Shown piece by piece: positions 25,871 to 34,715 of a DNA stretch of 64,000 bases (positions are counted from its first letter, which is position 1; every line of letters begins with the position of its first letter). The position numbers and the translations under genes were made by a program. The stretch is taken from contig NZ_LAXJ01000008.1 in NCBI RefSeq assembly GCF_001441615.1, forward strand, positions 124,001-188,000, given 5' to 3'. The stretch comes from Roseovarius atlanticus (GTDB lineage: Bacteria; Pseudomonadota; Alphaproteobacteria; Rhodobacterales; Rhodobacteraceae). The notes under the pieces were generated by a model. It ran no database searches. It worked only from the letters and a program-made list of their open reading frames with translations, and was not told where the DNA came from.

Positions 25871-28123
25871 TCAGAGCTTGCCCTTGAGATACTCCATGAC
25901 CGCCGGCCGCACCGATTGGTCGCCGGCGTTGCGCACGCCGTCGATCACCTCGTAAAGCTCGCCCAGGTCGATGCGGCGCAGGATGGATTTCACCGGCCCG
26001 ATGGAGGCCGGGCGCATCGAGAGGCTGCGCAGGCCGATCGCGGCAAAGCAGGCGGCCTCGACCGGGCGGCCGGCATCCTCGCCGCAGAAGCTGAGCGGCG
26101 TGTCATGCGCCTCACAGCGTTTCACGATGGATTCGATGAACGTCAGAAAGCTGACATTCAGCGTGTCGTAGCGCCTGCGCACCAGTTCGTTTTCGCGGTC
26201 GGCGGCGAAGAAGAACTGCTTGAGATCGTTGCCGCCGATGGACAGGAAATCGACCTCCCGGTAAAACGAGTCCGGCGCAAAGGCCAGCGACGGGGTTTCC
26301 AGCATCGCGCCGACCTCGATGTCCGAGGGCAGCGGGTGGCCGAGGATACGCTCGCGTTCCAGAGCCTTGTTCATTTCGGCATTGGCGGCGGAGAATTCCT
26401 CTCGCTGGGCGACGAAGGGGAACATCACCGACAGCGGGCGCCCTTTGGCGGCGCGCACGAGCGCCTGAAGCTGCATCCGCATCACGCCGGGCTTGTCGAG
26501 CGCCACGCGCACCGCGCGCCAGCCAAGCGCGGGGTTGGGCTCGTCTATGACCTTCATGTAGGGCAGCACCTTGTCCGACCCGATGTCGAGCGTGCGGAAG
26601 CAGACGCGCTTGCCGCGGGCGGCGTCCATGACGTGGGCGTAAAGCTCGCTCAGTTCCGCCCGGCGGGGCATGTGGGCGCGCACGAGGAACTGAAGCTCGG
26701 TGCGGAAGAGGCCCACGCCTTCGGCACCGGATCCTTCGAGGCTGGGCAGGTCGGCCATGAGGCCGGCGTTCATGTGCAGGGCGAGCCGGGTGCCGCACAG
26801 CGTTTCGGCGGGCTTGTCGCGGATCGAGGCATAGCGTTCCTGGGCCTGGGCCTGCATCGCCATCTTGTCGCGGAAGGCGGCAACGACGTTGTCGTCGGGG
26901 CGCAGATGCACGATGCCCTGGTCGCCGTCGACCATGATGAAATCGCCGTTGAGCGCCTCGTTGGTGATGCGGCTGGCGTGGATCACCAGCGGAATGGCCA
27001 GCGCGCGCGCGACGATGGCGGCATGGCTGCCGACCGAGCCTTCCTCGAGCACGATGCCGCGCAGTTTGCGGCCGTAGTCCAGCAATTCGCCGGGCCCGAT
27101 ATTGCGCGCGATCAGGATCGGGTCGTCGGGCATTTCCGCACCGGTTTCCGCGCCCTGCCCGGTGAGGATGCGCAGCAGTCGATTGCTCAGGTCATCGAGG
27201 TCGTGGAGGCGATCGCGCAGATACGGATCGGTCACTTGCGTCATCCGGGCGCGGGTGGTGGATTGTTCCTTTTCCACCGCCGCCTCGGCCGAGAGACCGC
27301 GCGCGATATCCTCTTCCATCCGCTTCATCCAGCCCTTGGAATTGGCGAACATGCGGTAGGCTTCGAGCACCTGAAGCTGTTCCTTGTCGCCGGTCGCGGC
27401 TGTGCTGAGCATACGGTCGACACCTACACGCAGGGTCTCTACGGCCTCTTCCAGCCGTTCCAGTTCGCGGTTTGGATCCTCGGCGATGGGGTTGGTGACC
27501 ACGACGCGCGGCTCATGCAGCCAGACACGGCCTTGCGCGGCACCTTCCTGTGCGATGCCGCCGCGGAAGAGCACCGGCTGCTGGTGGCGGGCGGACATGG
27601 CCGCACCTTCGCCGACGAAAGCGCCCAGCTCGGCCATCTCGGCGATGACCATGGCGACCACCTCGACGGCGTAGAGTTCCTCGTCGGAATATTCGCGCGA
27701 CTGTTTCGACTGAACGACCAGCACGCCCAAGGTTTCGCCCAGCCGCTGGATCGGCACGCCCATGAACGATGAATAGGCCTCTTCACCGGTTTCCGGCATG
27801 TAGCGAAAACCGCGTGCGGCGGGGGCATTGTCGGTATTTACGACCTTGCCGGTGCGGGCGACGCGGCCCACTAGACCCTCGCCCAGTTTCATCCGGGTCT
27901 GGTGCACGGCATCGCGGTTGAGACCTTCTGTGGCGCAAAGCTCCAGCGTCTGCTCGTCGCGGAAAAGGTAGATCGAGCACACTTCGGTGCGCATTTCCTC
28001 GGCGATGAGCGTGGTTATCGCGTCCAGCCTGGCCTGGCCGGCGGCATCCTCGGCCATGAGCGCGCGCAAACGCGAGAGCATCTGGCGGCTGTCGGTCTGT
28101 ACGGGATCGCCGTCGGGTGTCAT
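25871..28123 (-). CDS. ptsP: Phosphoenolpyruvate-protein phosphotransferase PtsP (EI-Ntr)
   Basis: 750 aa. An N-terminal GAF domain (about 20-165) is followed by the enzyme I fold. The phospho-accepting His is His367 in EEGSVGSHAAIVAR, and the PEP-binding barrel contains VGLFRTELQFL, IGGNDLKQ and the catalytic Cys680 (LSFCGEDAGRP). It is the first enzyme of the nitrogen-related phosphotransferase chain PEP to PtsP to NPr to PtsN, which regulates nitrogen, potassium and carbon metabolism and is not used for sugar import. GAF-linked control by glutamine and 2-oxoglutarate is known in relatives. lysC is upstream on the same strand, an arrangement common in this group. Confidence 0.94.
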   Translation of the reverse strand: MTPDGDPVQTDSRQMLSRLRALMAEDAAGQARLDAITTLIAEEMRTEVCSIYLFRDEQTLELCATEGLNRDAVHQTRMKLGEGLVGRVARTGKVVNTDNAPAARGFRYMPETGEEAYSSFMGVPIQRLGETLGVLVVQSKQSREYSDEELYAVEVVAMVIAEMAELGAFVGEGAAMSARHQQPVLFRGGIAQEGAAQGRVWLHEPRVVVTNPIAEDPNRELERLEEAVETLRVGVDRMLSTAATGDKEQLQVLEAYRMFANSKGWMKRMEEDIARGLSAEAAVEKEQSTTRARMTQVTDPYLRDRLHDLDDLSNRLLRILTGQGAETGAEMPDDPILIARNIGPGELLDYGRKLRGIVLEEGSVGSHAAIVARALAIPLVIHASRITNEALNGDFIMVDGDQGIVHLRPDDNVVAAFRDKMAMQAQAQERYASIRDKPAETLCGTRLALHMNAGLMADLPSLEGSGAEGVGLFRTELQFLVRAHMPRRAELSELYAHVMDAARGKRVCFRTLDIGSDKVLPYMKVIDEPNPALGWRAVRVALDKPGVMRMQLQALVRAAKGRPLSVMFPFVAQREEFSAANAEMNKALERERILGHPLPSDIEVGAMLETPSLAFAPDSFYREVDFLSIGGNDLKQFFFAADRENELVRRRYDTLNVSFLTFIESIVKRCEAHDTPLSFCGEDAGRPVEAACFAAIGLRSLSMRPASIGPVKSILRRIDLGELYEVIDGVRNAGDQSVRPAVMEYLKGKL

Positions 28124-28317
28124 CGCGGTCGAAGCCTTTCGGTTCGGATGGGCTGGCCAGAAGCCGGACCGTTTAAATCACAGGTGCAGGCCGATGTGAA
28201 AGGACAATGTGCAGTCCCGAATGAAGATTGTCGAAAATGCAGAAATGCAATCTTGGGTTGCGCTGGTCACAAGGTACGCCGCCGGCGGTGTCTGAAGGAT
28301 CGCGCGGCGGGGCGGGA

Positions 28318-29556
28318 TCAGGCGGATTTGTCCAGCTCGAACGCGTCGTGCAGCGATTGCACGGCCAGTTCCATGTACTTGCGGTCGATCAGCACCGAGA
28401 TCTTGATCTCGGAGGTCGAGATGACCTTGATGTTGATGCCCTCGTCGCGCAGCGTCTGGAACATCTTGGCGGCGACGCCCGACTGGCTGCGCATACCGAT
28501 GCCCACGGCCGAGACCTTGGCCACGTTGGTGTCGGCCACGAGGTCGTGAAAGTTGATCTCGCCTTTTTCCTTGGCGCCCTTGAGCGCCTTTTCGGCGCGG
28601 GCCACCTGGTCCACGGGACATGAGAATGTCATGTCGGTGCGGCCTTCCTCGGAGATGTTCTGGATGATCATGTCCACGTTGACGCCCGCATTCGACAGCG
28701 GCCCGAAAATGGCGGCGGCGATGCCGGGGCGGTCGGCGACGGAGATAAGGGTCATCTTCGCCTCGTCGCGGGAATAGGCGATGCCGTTGACCACGTTTGA
28801 TTCCATGATTTCCTCCTCGGCGCAGACCAGGGTTCCTGCGTCGTCCGATTGTTCCTCGAAACTTGATAGCACGCGCAGACGCACGTTGTAGCGCATCGCC
28901 AACTCGACCGAGCGGGTCTGAAGGACCTTGGCCCCCAGGCTGGCGAGTTCCAGCATTTCCTCGAAGGCGATCTTGTCGAGCTTGCGCGCCTTGTCGGTGA
29001 TGCGCGGGTCGGTGGTGTAGACGCCGTCGACATCCGTATAGATGTCGCAGCGTTCCGCGCCGAAGGCGGCGGCGAAGGCCACGGCGGTCGTATCCGACCC
29101 GCCCCGGCCCAGCGTGGTGATCCGGCCCTCGGGGCTGACGCCCTGGAAGCCCGCGACCACGGCGACCTGCATCCCTTCGCCGAACTTGGCGTTGATGTTG
29201 TCAGTCGGAATTTCCTCGATCCGCGCGGCGGAGTGGGACGAGTTGGTTTTCAGCGGCACCTGCCAGCCCTGCCAGCTGCGCGCGGGGATGTCCATTTCCT
29301 GCAAGGTGAGCGCCATGAGGCCGGCGGTGACGGCCTCGCCCGAGCTGACAACGGCGTCGTATTCGCGCGCGTCGTAAAGCGGCGAGATCTCGTCGACCCA
29401 GCCGACCAGTTCATTGGTGCGCCCGGCCATGGCCGAGACGATGACGATCACGTCATAGCCCTTGGCCACCTCGACGCCGACGCGCTTCGCCGCCCGGCGG
29501 ATGCGGTCGATGTTGGCCACCGAAGTGCCGCCGAATTTCATCACGAGCAGGGGCAT
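28318..29556 (-). CDS. lysC: Aspartate kinase
   Basis: 412 aa. The N-terminal kinase signature VMKFGGTSVANIDRI (6-20), the nucleotide/aspartate loop VAGFQGVSPEGRITTLGRGGSDTTAVAFA, and two C-terminal ACT domains (about 265-400; LISVADRPGIAAAIFGPLSNAGVNVDMIIQ) are complete. It phosphorylates aspartate at the start of lysine, threonine, methionine and diaminopimelate synthesis. Monofunctional form with ACT domains implies feedback inhibition by lysine and/or threonine. A 194-base gap follows before ptsP; it holds no gene I can support. Confidence 0.95.
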   Translation of the reverse strand: MPLLVMKFGGTSVANIDRIRRAAKRVGVEVAKGYDVIVIVSAMAGRTNELVGWVDEISPLYDAREYDAVVSSGEAVTAGLMALTLQEMDIPARSWQGWQVPLKTNSSHSAARIEEIPTDNINAKFGEGMQVAVVAGFQGVSPEGRITTLGRGGSDTTAVAFAAAFGAERCDIYTDVDGVYTTDPRITDKARKLDKIAFEEMLELASLGAKVLQTRSVELAMRYNVRLRVLSSFEEQSDDAGTLVCAEEEIMESNVVNGIAYSRDEAKMTLISVADRPGIAAAIFGPLSNAGVNVDMIIQNISEEGRTDMTFSCPVDQVARAEKALKGAKEKGEINFHDLVADTNVAKVSAVGIGMRSQSGVAAKMFQTLRDEGINIKVISTSEIKISVLIDRKYMELAVQSLHDAFELDKSA

Positions 29557-29635
29557 GGCTGCGTCCTTGGATCAGATCGCAGGTGCTTTACGCGGGTGCG
29601 CGGCGAAGGGCAAGGGCCGAGCGTGTGCGTTGCGC

Positions 29636-29688
29636 GCCCGAGAAAATTCGTACGAATTTTCTCGGGCATTTTCTTCGCTGAAGAAAAT
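29636..29688. repeat. Two adjacent perfect palindromes between lysC and SDR gene
   Basis: First, a 32-bp palindrome (29636-29667) with outer arms GCCCG/CGGGC around the core AGAAAATTCGT/ACGAATTTTCT. Immediately after, ATTTTCTTC-GCT-GAAGAAAAT (29668-29688). It lies upstream of lysC and eight bases after the SDR stop, so it most likely terminates the SDR transcript. The first core is nearly the same as at 25843 and 45825. Confidence 0.65.
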
Positions 29689-29696
29689 TGCGCGGG

Positions 29697-30341
29697 TCAA
29701 AAAGGATGATCCTTGCCATCCCAGGTCTTGAAACAGCCGGTGCTGTCAAGATCGAGCGCATCGAAACGGTCCATCAGGCCCGACGCGGCCTCGTCCACGG
29801 AAATGTCGGCGCTGTCTCCGCCCATGTCCGTGCGGACCCAGCCGGGGTGATAGATGCCCACGGCAAGCCCCAGCGTCGCGAGGTCGCGGGCCAGGTTGCG
29901 CCCCAGATTCAGGGCCGCCGCCTTGGACGCGCGGTAGATATAGCTGCCGCCCGGGGCGCGTTCGTGGCTGGCCATCTGGCTGGAAATGATCGCGATCCGG
30001 CCGGCCTCGGCGGCTTGCAGGCAGGGCAGAAGCGTCTGCACCGTCAGGAAGACGCCGGTGACGTTGGTGGCAAAGCTGTCGGTCCACATTTTGACCGGAT
30101 AGCCGTCGGGCAGTGTCTCGCCCTTGTCGAGGTAGACGCCCGCGTTGCAGATCAGAAGGTCCACCGGTGAGCCGTCGAGCCGCGCGGCGAAGGCGCGATG
30201 GCTGGCGGGGTCGGCGACGTCAAGCGTGTGCGTGGCCTCGGGGTCGCGCGTGGTGCCGGTAACTTCGTCGCCGCGGCGTGCATAGCCTTCGGCCAGTGCG
30301 GCGCCGATCCCGCGGTTTGCGCCGGTGATCACGACATGCAT
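29697..30341 (-). CDS. Short-chain dehydrogenase/reductase
   Basis: 214 aa Rossmann-fold oxidoreductase. The cofactor motif TGANRGIG is at residues 6-13, NAG follows (ICNAGVYLDKG), the catalytic Ser is in IISSQMASHE and the Tyr-x3-Lys in YIYRASKAAALN. ATG 30341 is preferred because it begins right at the first beta strand (MHVVITGANRG). An in-frame start nine codons upstream has no advantage. Substrate unknown. Confidence 0.9.
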   Translation of the reverse strand: MHVVITGANRGIGAALAEGYARRGDEVTGTTRDPEATHTLDVADPASHRAFAARLDGSPVDLLICNAGVYLDKGETLPDGYPVKMWTDSFATNVTGVFLTVQTLLPCLQAAEAGRIAIISSQMASHERAPGGSYIYRASKAAALNLGRNLARDLATLGLAVGIYHPGWVRTDMGGDSADISVDEAASGLMDRFDALDLDSTGCFKTWDGKDHPF

Positions 30342-30407
30342 TCGGTGTCCTTTTCCTGGCATCGACAAAAGCGCGGTCTGGGCGGTGCCCCCGCGCCAAA
30401 CAAGATA

Positions 30408-30857
30408 TCAGTTCGACTTGCGGCCCGGTACGAAGGGCAAAGGCAGAACCGGAACGCCATCTTCCATCAGTTTGCGGGCCTCTTCGGGCCGGGCCTCGCC
30501 GTGGATGGCGCGTTGCGGGGTCAGGCCGTCATGCATGTCGCGGGCCTGGGCGGCGAATTTGAGGCCGACATATTCGGAATTTTCTTCAACCTGTTTTTTC
30601 AGAGCAGCGATAGCGCGGGCGCGGTCGTCGGAGGGCGCGGCGAGGCGTGATGGCGCGTGCGTGGACCGGTCGGTCGCGTGGCCGGTCTCGCGGCTGGCGC
30701 GCACGCTTGGGGCCATCAGCGCCTTTTCCACCGAGGTCGAGCCGCAAATCGCGCAGGAAATCATGCCGGCGGCCTCAAGCTTGTCGAATGCCGAGGCCGA
30801 CTGGAACCAGCTTTCGAACTGGTGATCGTGATCGCATTTCAGGGTGAATTTTATCAC
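30408..30857 (-). CDS. DUF1178 family protein
   Basis: 149 aa. N-terminal zinc-ribbon-like start IKFTLKCDHDHQFESWFQSASAFDKL and CAICGSTSVEKALMAPSV match DUF1178, a small cytosolic alphaproteobacterial family with no assigned function. GTG 30857 gives the usual family length; an ATG further upstream would add 19 residues that do not fit. The NUDIX gene lies 80 bases upstream on the same strand. Confidence 0.88.
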   Translation of the reverse strand: MIKFTLKCDHDHQFESWFQSASAFDKLEAAGMISCAICGSTSVEKALMAPSVRASRETGHATDRSTHAPSRLAAPSDDRARAIAALKKQVEENSEYVGLKFAAQARDMHDGLTPQRAIHGEARPEEARKLMEDGVPVLPLPFVPGRKSN

Positions 30858-30936
30858 CGGCCTGCTCCGCTTCGAAACCAATGAGAGAAATAGGCGGATC
30901 GCCGGAAAAATCAAGCAGAACGGGCGATTGGCGGCG

Positions 30937-31407
30937 TCAGTGCCGGCGCGGGTCGAACGATTTCAGCAGGTGAGCGAGCTCCGGTTCCTCTACCCGTTTG
31001 GCCGCTTTCTTGAGGCTCATCCAGCGGCGCTTGCGTTGTCCGGCTTCGGGGAAGTCATCGGCCAGGGCATCGACCTTGACGGGATAGACCATCACGACGC
31101 AGGGCAAGCGGTCGGCGGCGCCCACGCCCTTGGTGTAGGAAAAAAGCGCAAGGCAGGTGCCGGTGACCTTGCCGCGCACGCCGGCCTCTTCCCAGGCCTC
31201 GCGCAAGGCGCTTTGGCCCGGTGTCTTGCCTTCCATGGGCCAGCCCTTGGGGATGATCCAGCGCCCGGTGCGGCGCGACGTGATCATCAGAACCTGCGGC
31301 TTGCCGGCCTTCATGCGATAGCACAGCGCGCCGAACTGGCTGCGCACATCGCGCTTGTCGGCGATTTGCAGCGTGAGAGGATACTGATCTTTGCCCTGTA
31401 AACTCAT
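30937..31407 (-). CDS. NUDIX hydrolase (diphosphoinositol-polyphosphate type)
   Basis: 156 aa. The Nudix helix is GWPMEGKTPGQSALREAWEEAGV; the position usually occupied by the first Glu of the box is Lys, as seen in several members with the PKGWPM motif (RWIIPKGWPMEGKT). This group resembles diphosphoinositol polyphosphate or diadenosine polyphosphate hydrolases. ATG 31407 (MSLQGKDQYPL) is chosen over an upstream ATG at 31428. It is divergent from modA. Confidence 0.88.
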   Translation of the reverse strand: MSLQGKDQYPLTLQIADKRDVRSQFGALCYRMKAGKPQVLMITSRRTGRWIIPKGWPMEGKTPGQSALREAWEEAGVRGKVTGTCLALFSYTKGVGAADRLPCVVMVYPVKVDALADDFPEAGQRKRRWMSLKKAAKRVEEPELAHLLKSFDPRRH

Positions 31408-31605
31408 CCTGGTCCGATCTCTGCGCACCTGTCCAGGCGGACGTGTATATACGTAGTATTAACGCTATCGTCGCAGATTGATATGAAATTTGTATGATGC
31501 CAAGAACAATTCGAACCGATTGTGGTGTCGGTGCCGAACCCGAGGCGCGCGCCGCGCGCCAGGGCGGCCCTTGTGTCACCTCACGAACTGCAAGATACTC
31601 TGGCA

Positions 31606-32367
31606 ATGATGCGGTTTTTCGGATTGCTGACAATCATTTGCGTGGCGGTGGCCGCCACGGTGCCGGCCCGTTCCGACGCGCCGGTGACGATCTTTGCCGC
31701 GGCGTCTTTGCGCGGCGCGCTGGAGGCCGCGCTGGAAGGGTCGGACACCGACGCGCGCATCTCCTACGGCGGGTCGGGGACGATGGCGCGGCAGGTGGCG
31801 CAGGGCGCGCCGGCGGATATCGTCATTCTTGCCAACGTGGCGTGGATGGACTGGCTGCAAGAGCAGGGCCACCTCGCGCCGTCGACCCGTGCGGACCTGC
31901 TGGGCAACCGGCTGGTTCTGGTGGGGCCGCAGGACGCGCCGGCGCTGGCGGAGGTGACCGTCGATGGTCTGCTGGCCCGGCTGGCCGGGGGGCGGCTGGC
32001 GGTCGGCCACACCCAGGCGGTGCCCGCAGGGATCTATGCGAAGCAGTGGATGCAGGCGGCGGGCCTATGGGACGCGCTGCGCCCGCAGCTTGCCGAGACG
32101 GAAAATGTCCGCGCCGCGTTGGCGCTGGTGTCGCGCGGAGAAACGCCCCTGGGCGTGGTCTATGCCAGTGATGCCGAGGCCGATCGAGGGGTGCAGGTTC
32201 TGAGCCGGATCGACCCCGCGTTGCACGATCCGATCGTGTACCCGGCGGCTTTGGTTGCGGGACGCGAAACCGAAGCGGCAAAAGCGGTGCTGGCGCAGCT
32301 GCGATCCGAGACGGCCGGGCAGGCGTTCGTCGCCCACGGCTTTTCCCTGGCCGGACGCGCGCCGTGA
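31606..32367 (+). CDS. modA: Molybdate ABC transporter substrate-binding protein ModA
   Basis: 253 aa periplasmic protein. A signal peptide (MMRFFGLLTIICVAVAATVPARSDA) is followed by VTIFAAASLRGALE, the ModA hallmark Ser/Ala-rich oxyanion loop, SYGGSGTMARQVAQGAPADIVILAN and VPAGIYAKQW. It delivers molybdate or tungstate to ModBC. Its stop overlaps the modB start by three bases. ATG 31606 is supported by the signal peptide; upstream in-frame codons are discarded. The roughly 200-base gap to the NUDIX gene must hold its promoter. Confidence 0.93.
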   Translation: MMRFFGLLTIICVAVAATVPARSDAPVTIFAAASLRGALEAALEGSDTDARISYGGSGTMARQVAQGAPADIVILANVAWMDWLQEQGHLAPSTRADLLGNRLVLVGPQDAPALAEVTVDGLLARLAGGRLAVGHTQAVPAGIYAKQWMQAAGLWDALRPQLAETENVRAALALVSRGETPLGVVYASDAEADRGVQVLSRIDPALHDPIVYPAALVAGRETEAAKAVLAQLRSETAGQAFVAHGFSLAGRAP

Positions 32368-33068
32368 GCCTGGAGCTCAGTGAAGTGGAATGGGCCGCGC
32401 TGACCCTCTCGCTCAAAGTTTCGGCCTGGGCGGTGGTGATCAGCCTGCCGCCGGCCATTGCGGTAGCCTGGGTGCTGGCGCGCAAGCGGTTTCCGGGCAA
32501 GGCACTGCTGAGCGCACTGGTGCATCTGCCGCTGGTCCTGCCGCCGGTGGTCACCGGGTATCTGCTGCTGCTGACCTTCGGGATGAACGGCGCGCTGGGC
32601 CGGATGCTGGCGGATTGGGGCATCGTGCTGGCCTTTCGCTGGACCGGCGCGGCACTGGCGGCGGGGATCATGGGGTTCCCGCTGATGGTGCGGGCGATCC
32701 GGCTGGCGATCGAGGCGGTCGATCCCAAGCTGGAAGCGGCGGCCGAGACGCTGGGCGCGGGGCGGGCGGCACGGTTTCGCACGGTGACGCTGCCGCTGAT
32801 CGCGCCCGGTATCCTGGCCGGCGTGGTGCTGGGGTTCGCCAAGGCGATGGGAGAGTTCGGCGCAACCATCACCTTCGTCGCCAACATCCCCGGCGAGACG
32901 CAGACGCTGCCGTCGGCGATTTATGCCTTTCTGCAAGTGCCGGGCGGCGAAGCCGGGGCTGTCAGGCTGGTGATCCTTGCGATCATCGTGGCGCTGGGCG
33001 CGGTGCTGGTGTCGGAATGGCTGGCACGACGGGTTGCCCGGCGCATCGGGCAGGACGCGCCGCGATGA
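32364..33068 (+). CDS. modB: Molybdate ABC transporter permease ModB
   Basis: 234 aa with five or six membrane helices and the EAA loop for ATPase contact (EAAAETLGAGRAARFRTVTLPLIAPGILAGVVLGFAKAMGEFGATITF), which is the typical ModB sequence. It starts at GTG 32364, overlapping the modA stop, and ends overlapping the modC ATG by four bases. It forms the channel of the molybdate importer. Confidence 0.94.
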   Translation: MSLELSEVEWAALTLSLKVSAWAVVISLPPAIAVAWVLARKRFPGKALLSALVHLPLVLPPVVTGYLLLLTFGMNGALGRMLADWGIVLAFRWTGAALAAGIMGFPLMVRAIRLAIEAVDPKLEAAAETLGAGRAARFRTVTLPLIAPGILAGVVLGFAKAMGEFGATITFVANIPGETQTLPSAIYAFLQVPGGEAGAVRLVILAIIVALGAVLVSEWLARRVARRIGQDAPR

Positions 33069-34198
33069 GCCTGGACGTCGACCTGCGCCACCGCTTTCCG
33101 GGGCTGGACCTGTCGGTGTCGTTCCGGGCCGGGCCGGGCGTGACGGCGCTGTTCGGCCCGTCCGGGGCGGGCAAGTCGAGCGTGGTCAACGCTATCGCCG
33201 GGCTGCTGCGGCCGGGTGGCGGGCGCATCGCGCTGGAGGAGACGGTGTTGTTCGACGCGGAGCGGGGCGTGCATGTTCCCGCATCGCAGCGGCGGATCGG
33301 CTATGTCTTTCAGGACGGGCGGTTGTTTCCGCACATGACCGTCGCGGCGAATATCGGCTATGGCGCCCGCTTTGCAAAAGGCGGGCTCGACCGGGACGAG
33401 ATGCGGCGGGTCGTGGACCTGCTGGGGCTGGAGGCGCTGCTGCATCGCCGGCCCAACACCCTGTCGGGCGGGGAAAAGCAACGGGTGGCGCTGGCGCGGG
33501 CCTGGTTGTCGCGGCCGCGGCTGTTGCTGATGGACGAGCCGTTGGCGGCGCTGGACGAGCCGCGCAAGGACGAGATTTTCCCCTATCTGGAGCGGCTGCG
33601 CGACGTGGCGCAGGTGCCGATCGTCTATGTGTCGCACAACCTGGCCGAGGTGGCACGGCTGGCCGACGACCTGGTGGTCCTGCAGCGCGGACAGGTGGTG
33701 CTGTCGGGCAGCGCCGAGGCGGTGCTGAGCGACCCCAAGGCGTTGCCGCTGGTCGGTGTCCGGGAGGCCGGCGCGATCCTGCCTGCACGCGTGGCCGAAC
33801 ACGGGGCCGACGGGCTGAGCCGGCTGACACTGTCGGGGGGCGAGTTGCTGTTGCCCGGCGTGACGGCGCCCGAAGGCAGCACGATCCGTCTGCGGGTGCT
33901 GGCGCAGGATGTGCTGATCTCGCGGGCCGCACCCGAGGGGTTGTCATCGCACAACGTGCTGCCGGTCGATGTGGTGGCGCTGCATCGCGGGATGGGGCCC
34001 GGTGTTGCGGTGCAATTGCGGGCGGGTCGGGACGTGTTTCTGGCACGGATCACGCAGCGGGCGGCGACCGAGCTGGGGCTTCAGCCCGGCATGACCTGCT
34101 TTGCGATCTTGAATGCCACCGCTATTCCACGCGGCAGCATCGGCGGTTCGGCGGGGTTATCGCCACGGAAAAATGCGGGAGTTGACATTTCCGACTAA
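33065..34198 (+). CDS. modC: Molybdate ABC transporter ATP-binding protein ModC
   Basis: 377 aa. The ATPase domain has Walker A GPSGAGKSS (about 31-39), signature LSGGEKQR, Walker B LLLMDEPLAALD and the switch His in VSHN. The C-terminal 130 residues form the Mop/TOBE domain (SSHNVLPVDVVALHRGMGPGVAVQLRAGRDVFLARITQRAATELGLQPG) that binds oxyanion and regulates transport. A Ser/Gly-rich tail ends in DISD. It is the last modABC gene. Confidence 0.94.
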   Translation: MSLDVDLRHRFPGLDLSVSFRAGPGVTALFGPSGAGKSSVVNAIAGLLRPGGGRIALEETVLFDAERGVHVPASQRRIGYVFQDGRLFPHMTVAANIGYGARFAKGGLDRDEMRRVVDLLGLEALLHRRPNTLSGGEKQRVALARAWLSRPRLLLMDEPLAALDEPRKDEIFPYLERLRDVAQVPIVYVSHNLAEVARLADDLVVLQRGQVVLSGSAEAVLSDPKALPLVGVREAGAILPARVAEHGADGLSRLTLSGGELLLPGVTAPEGSTIRLRVLAQDVLISRAAPEGLSSHNVLPVDVVALHRGMGPGVAVQLRAGRDVFLARITQRAATELGLQPGMTCFAILNATAIPRGSIGGSAGLSPRKNAGVDISD

Positions 34199-34272
34199 TT
34201 CAATCAGAAATTAAGCAAGCCAGCCTGCAAGGTCAGCCATCCACCTAGAATCGCAAGCAATGGAGCGCGATC

Positions 34273-34437
34273 ATGCATGTGATGCCTTACCCTGAAACGG
34301 CTGGCCGAGAGCCGCGGCACGTACCGATGCCGCACCCCCGATCCTTCACCCTTCTCGACGCCGCGATGACAAGCGGGCTGTGCCTTGACCTGATGCTGGA
34401 GCGGCTGTTGCAGGCCGCCGGGGAGACAGGCGCATGA
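34273..34437 (+). CDS. 54-aa ORF upstream of hemP, unknown
   Basis: 54 aa from ATG 34273 to TGA 34435-34437, preceded by GGAG five to eight bases upstream. The product starts MHVMPYPETAGREPRHVPMP and ends LCLDLMLERLLQAAGETGA, with an amphipathic C-terminal helix. It overlaps the hemP start codon in an ATGA arrangement, which argues that it is translated and coupled to HemP. I do not recognise a family; it may be a small accessory or leader peptide. Confidence 0.55.
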   Translation: MHVMPYPETAGREPRHVPMPHPRSFTLLDAAMTSGLCLDLMLERLLQAAGETGA

Positions 34438-34610
34438 TCCGCGCGCAGACGAAAGAGATGCCGCAACTGGTGGCGGCGAGCGAGGCGGGCGAAACGCTTC
34501 ATGATGCACGCGATCTGACACGCGGGCAATCGACCGCGCAGATCACGCTGGATGACAAGGTCTACACGCTGCGGATCACTCGGGCGGGCAAGCTGATCCT
34601 GACCAAGTGA
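34434..34610 (+). CDS. hemP: Hemin uptake protein HemP
   Basis: 58 aa. The C-terminal half ARDLTRGQSTAQITLDDKVYTLRITRAGKLILTK is the HemP signature (LxxGx2xxxIxHxGxxYxLRxTRxGKLILTK-like). HemP is a small protein associated with heme uptake and iron-regulated loci. It starts at ATG 34434 inside the stop of the 54-aa ORF; a later ATG at 34458 is possible. The iron-type permease begins 105 bases downstream, supporting an iron-related role for this group. Confidence 0.85.
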   Translation: MIRAQTKEMPQLVAASEAGETLHDARDLTRGQSTAQITLDDKVYTLRITRAGKLILTK

Positions 34611-34715
34611 CGCCGCTACGTCGGGCCTGGTAAACCATTTTTGTCAGGTTTCTGCTGGCAAGTTCCGGCCGGATGTGGCAGCGAAGGGCGGTTGCTTCCA
34701 CAAGGGACCCGCCGG

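Noticed and set aside
25865..27772. 635-aa open frame on the plus strand
   Set aside because: Antisense to ptsP with no recognisable domain; the minus-strand product has full EI-Ntr features.
31441..31475. ModE-type operator upstream of modA (GTATATACGTAG...TAACGCTA)
   Set aside because: It only partly resembles the ModE consensus and I could not align both half-sites.
32390..33064. Open frame that would extend modC upstream
   Set aside because: It overlaps modB in another frame; the conserved ModC start is ATG 33065 overlapping the modB stop.
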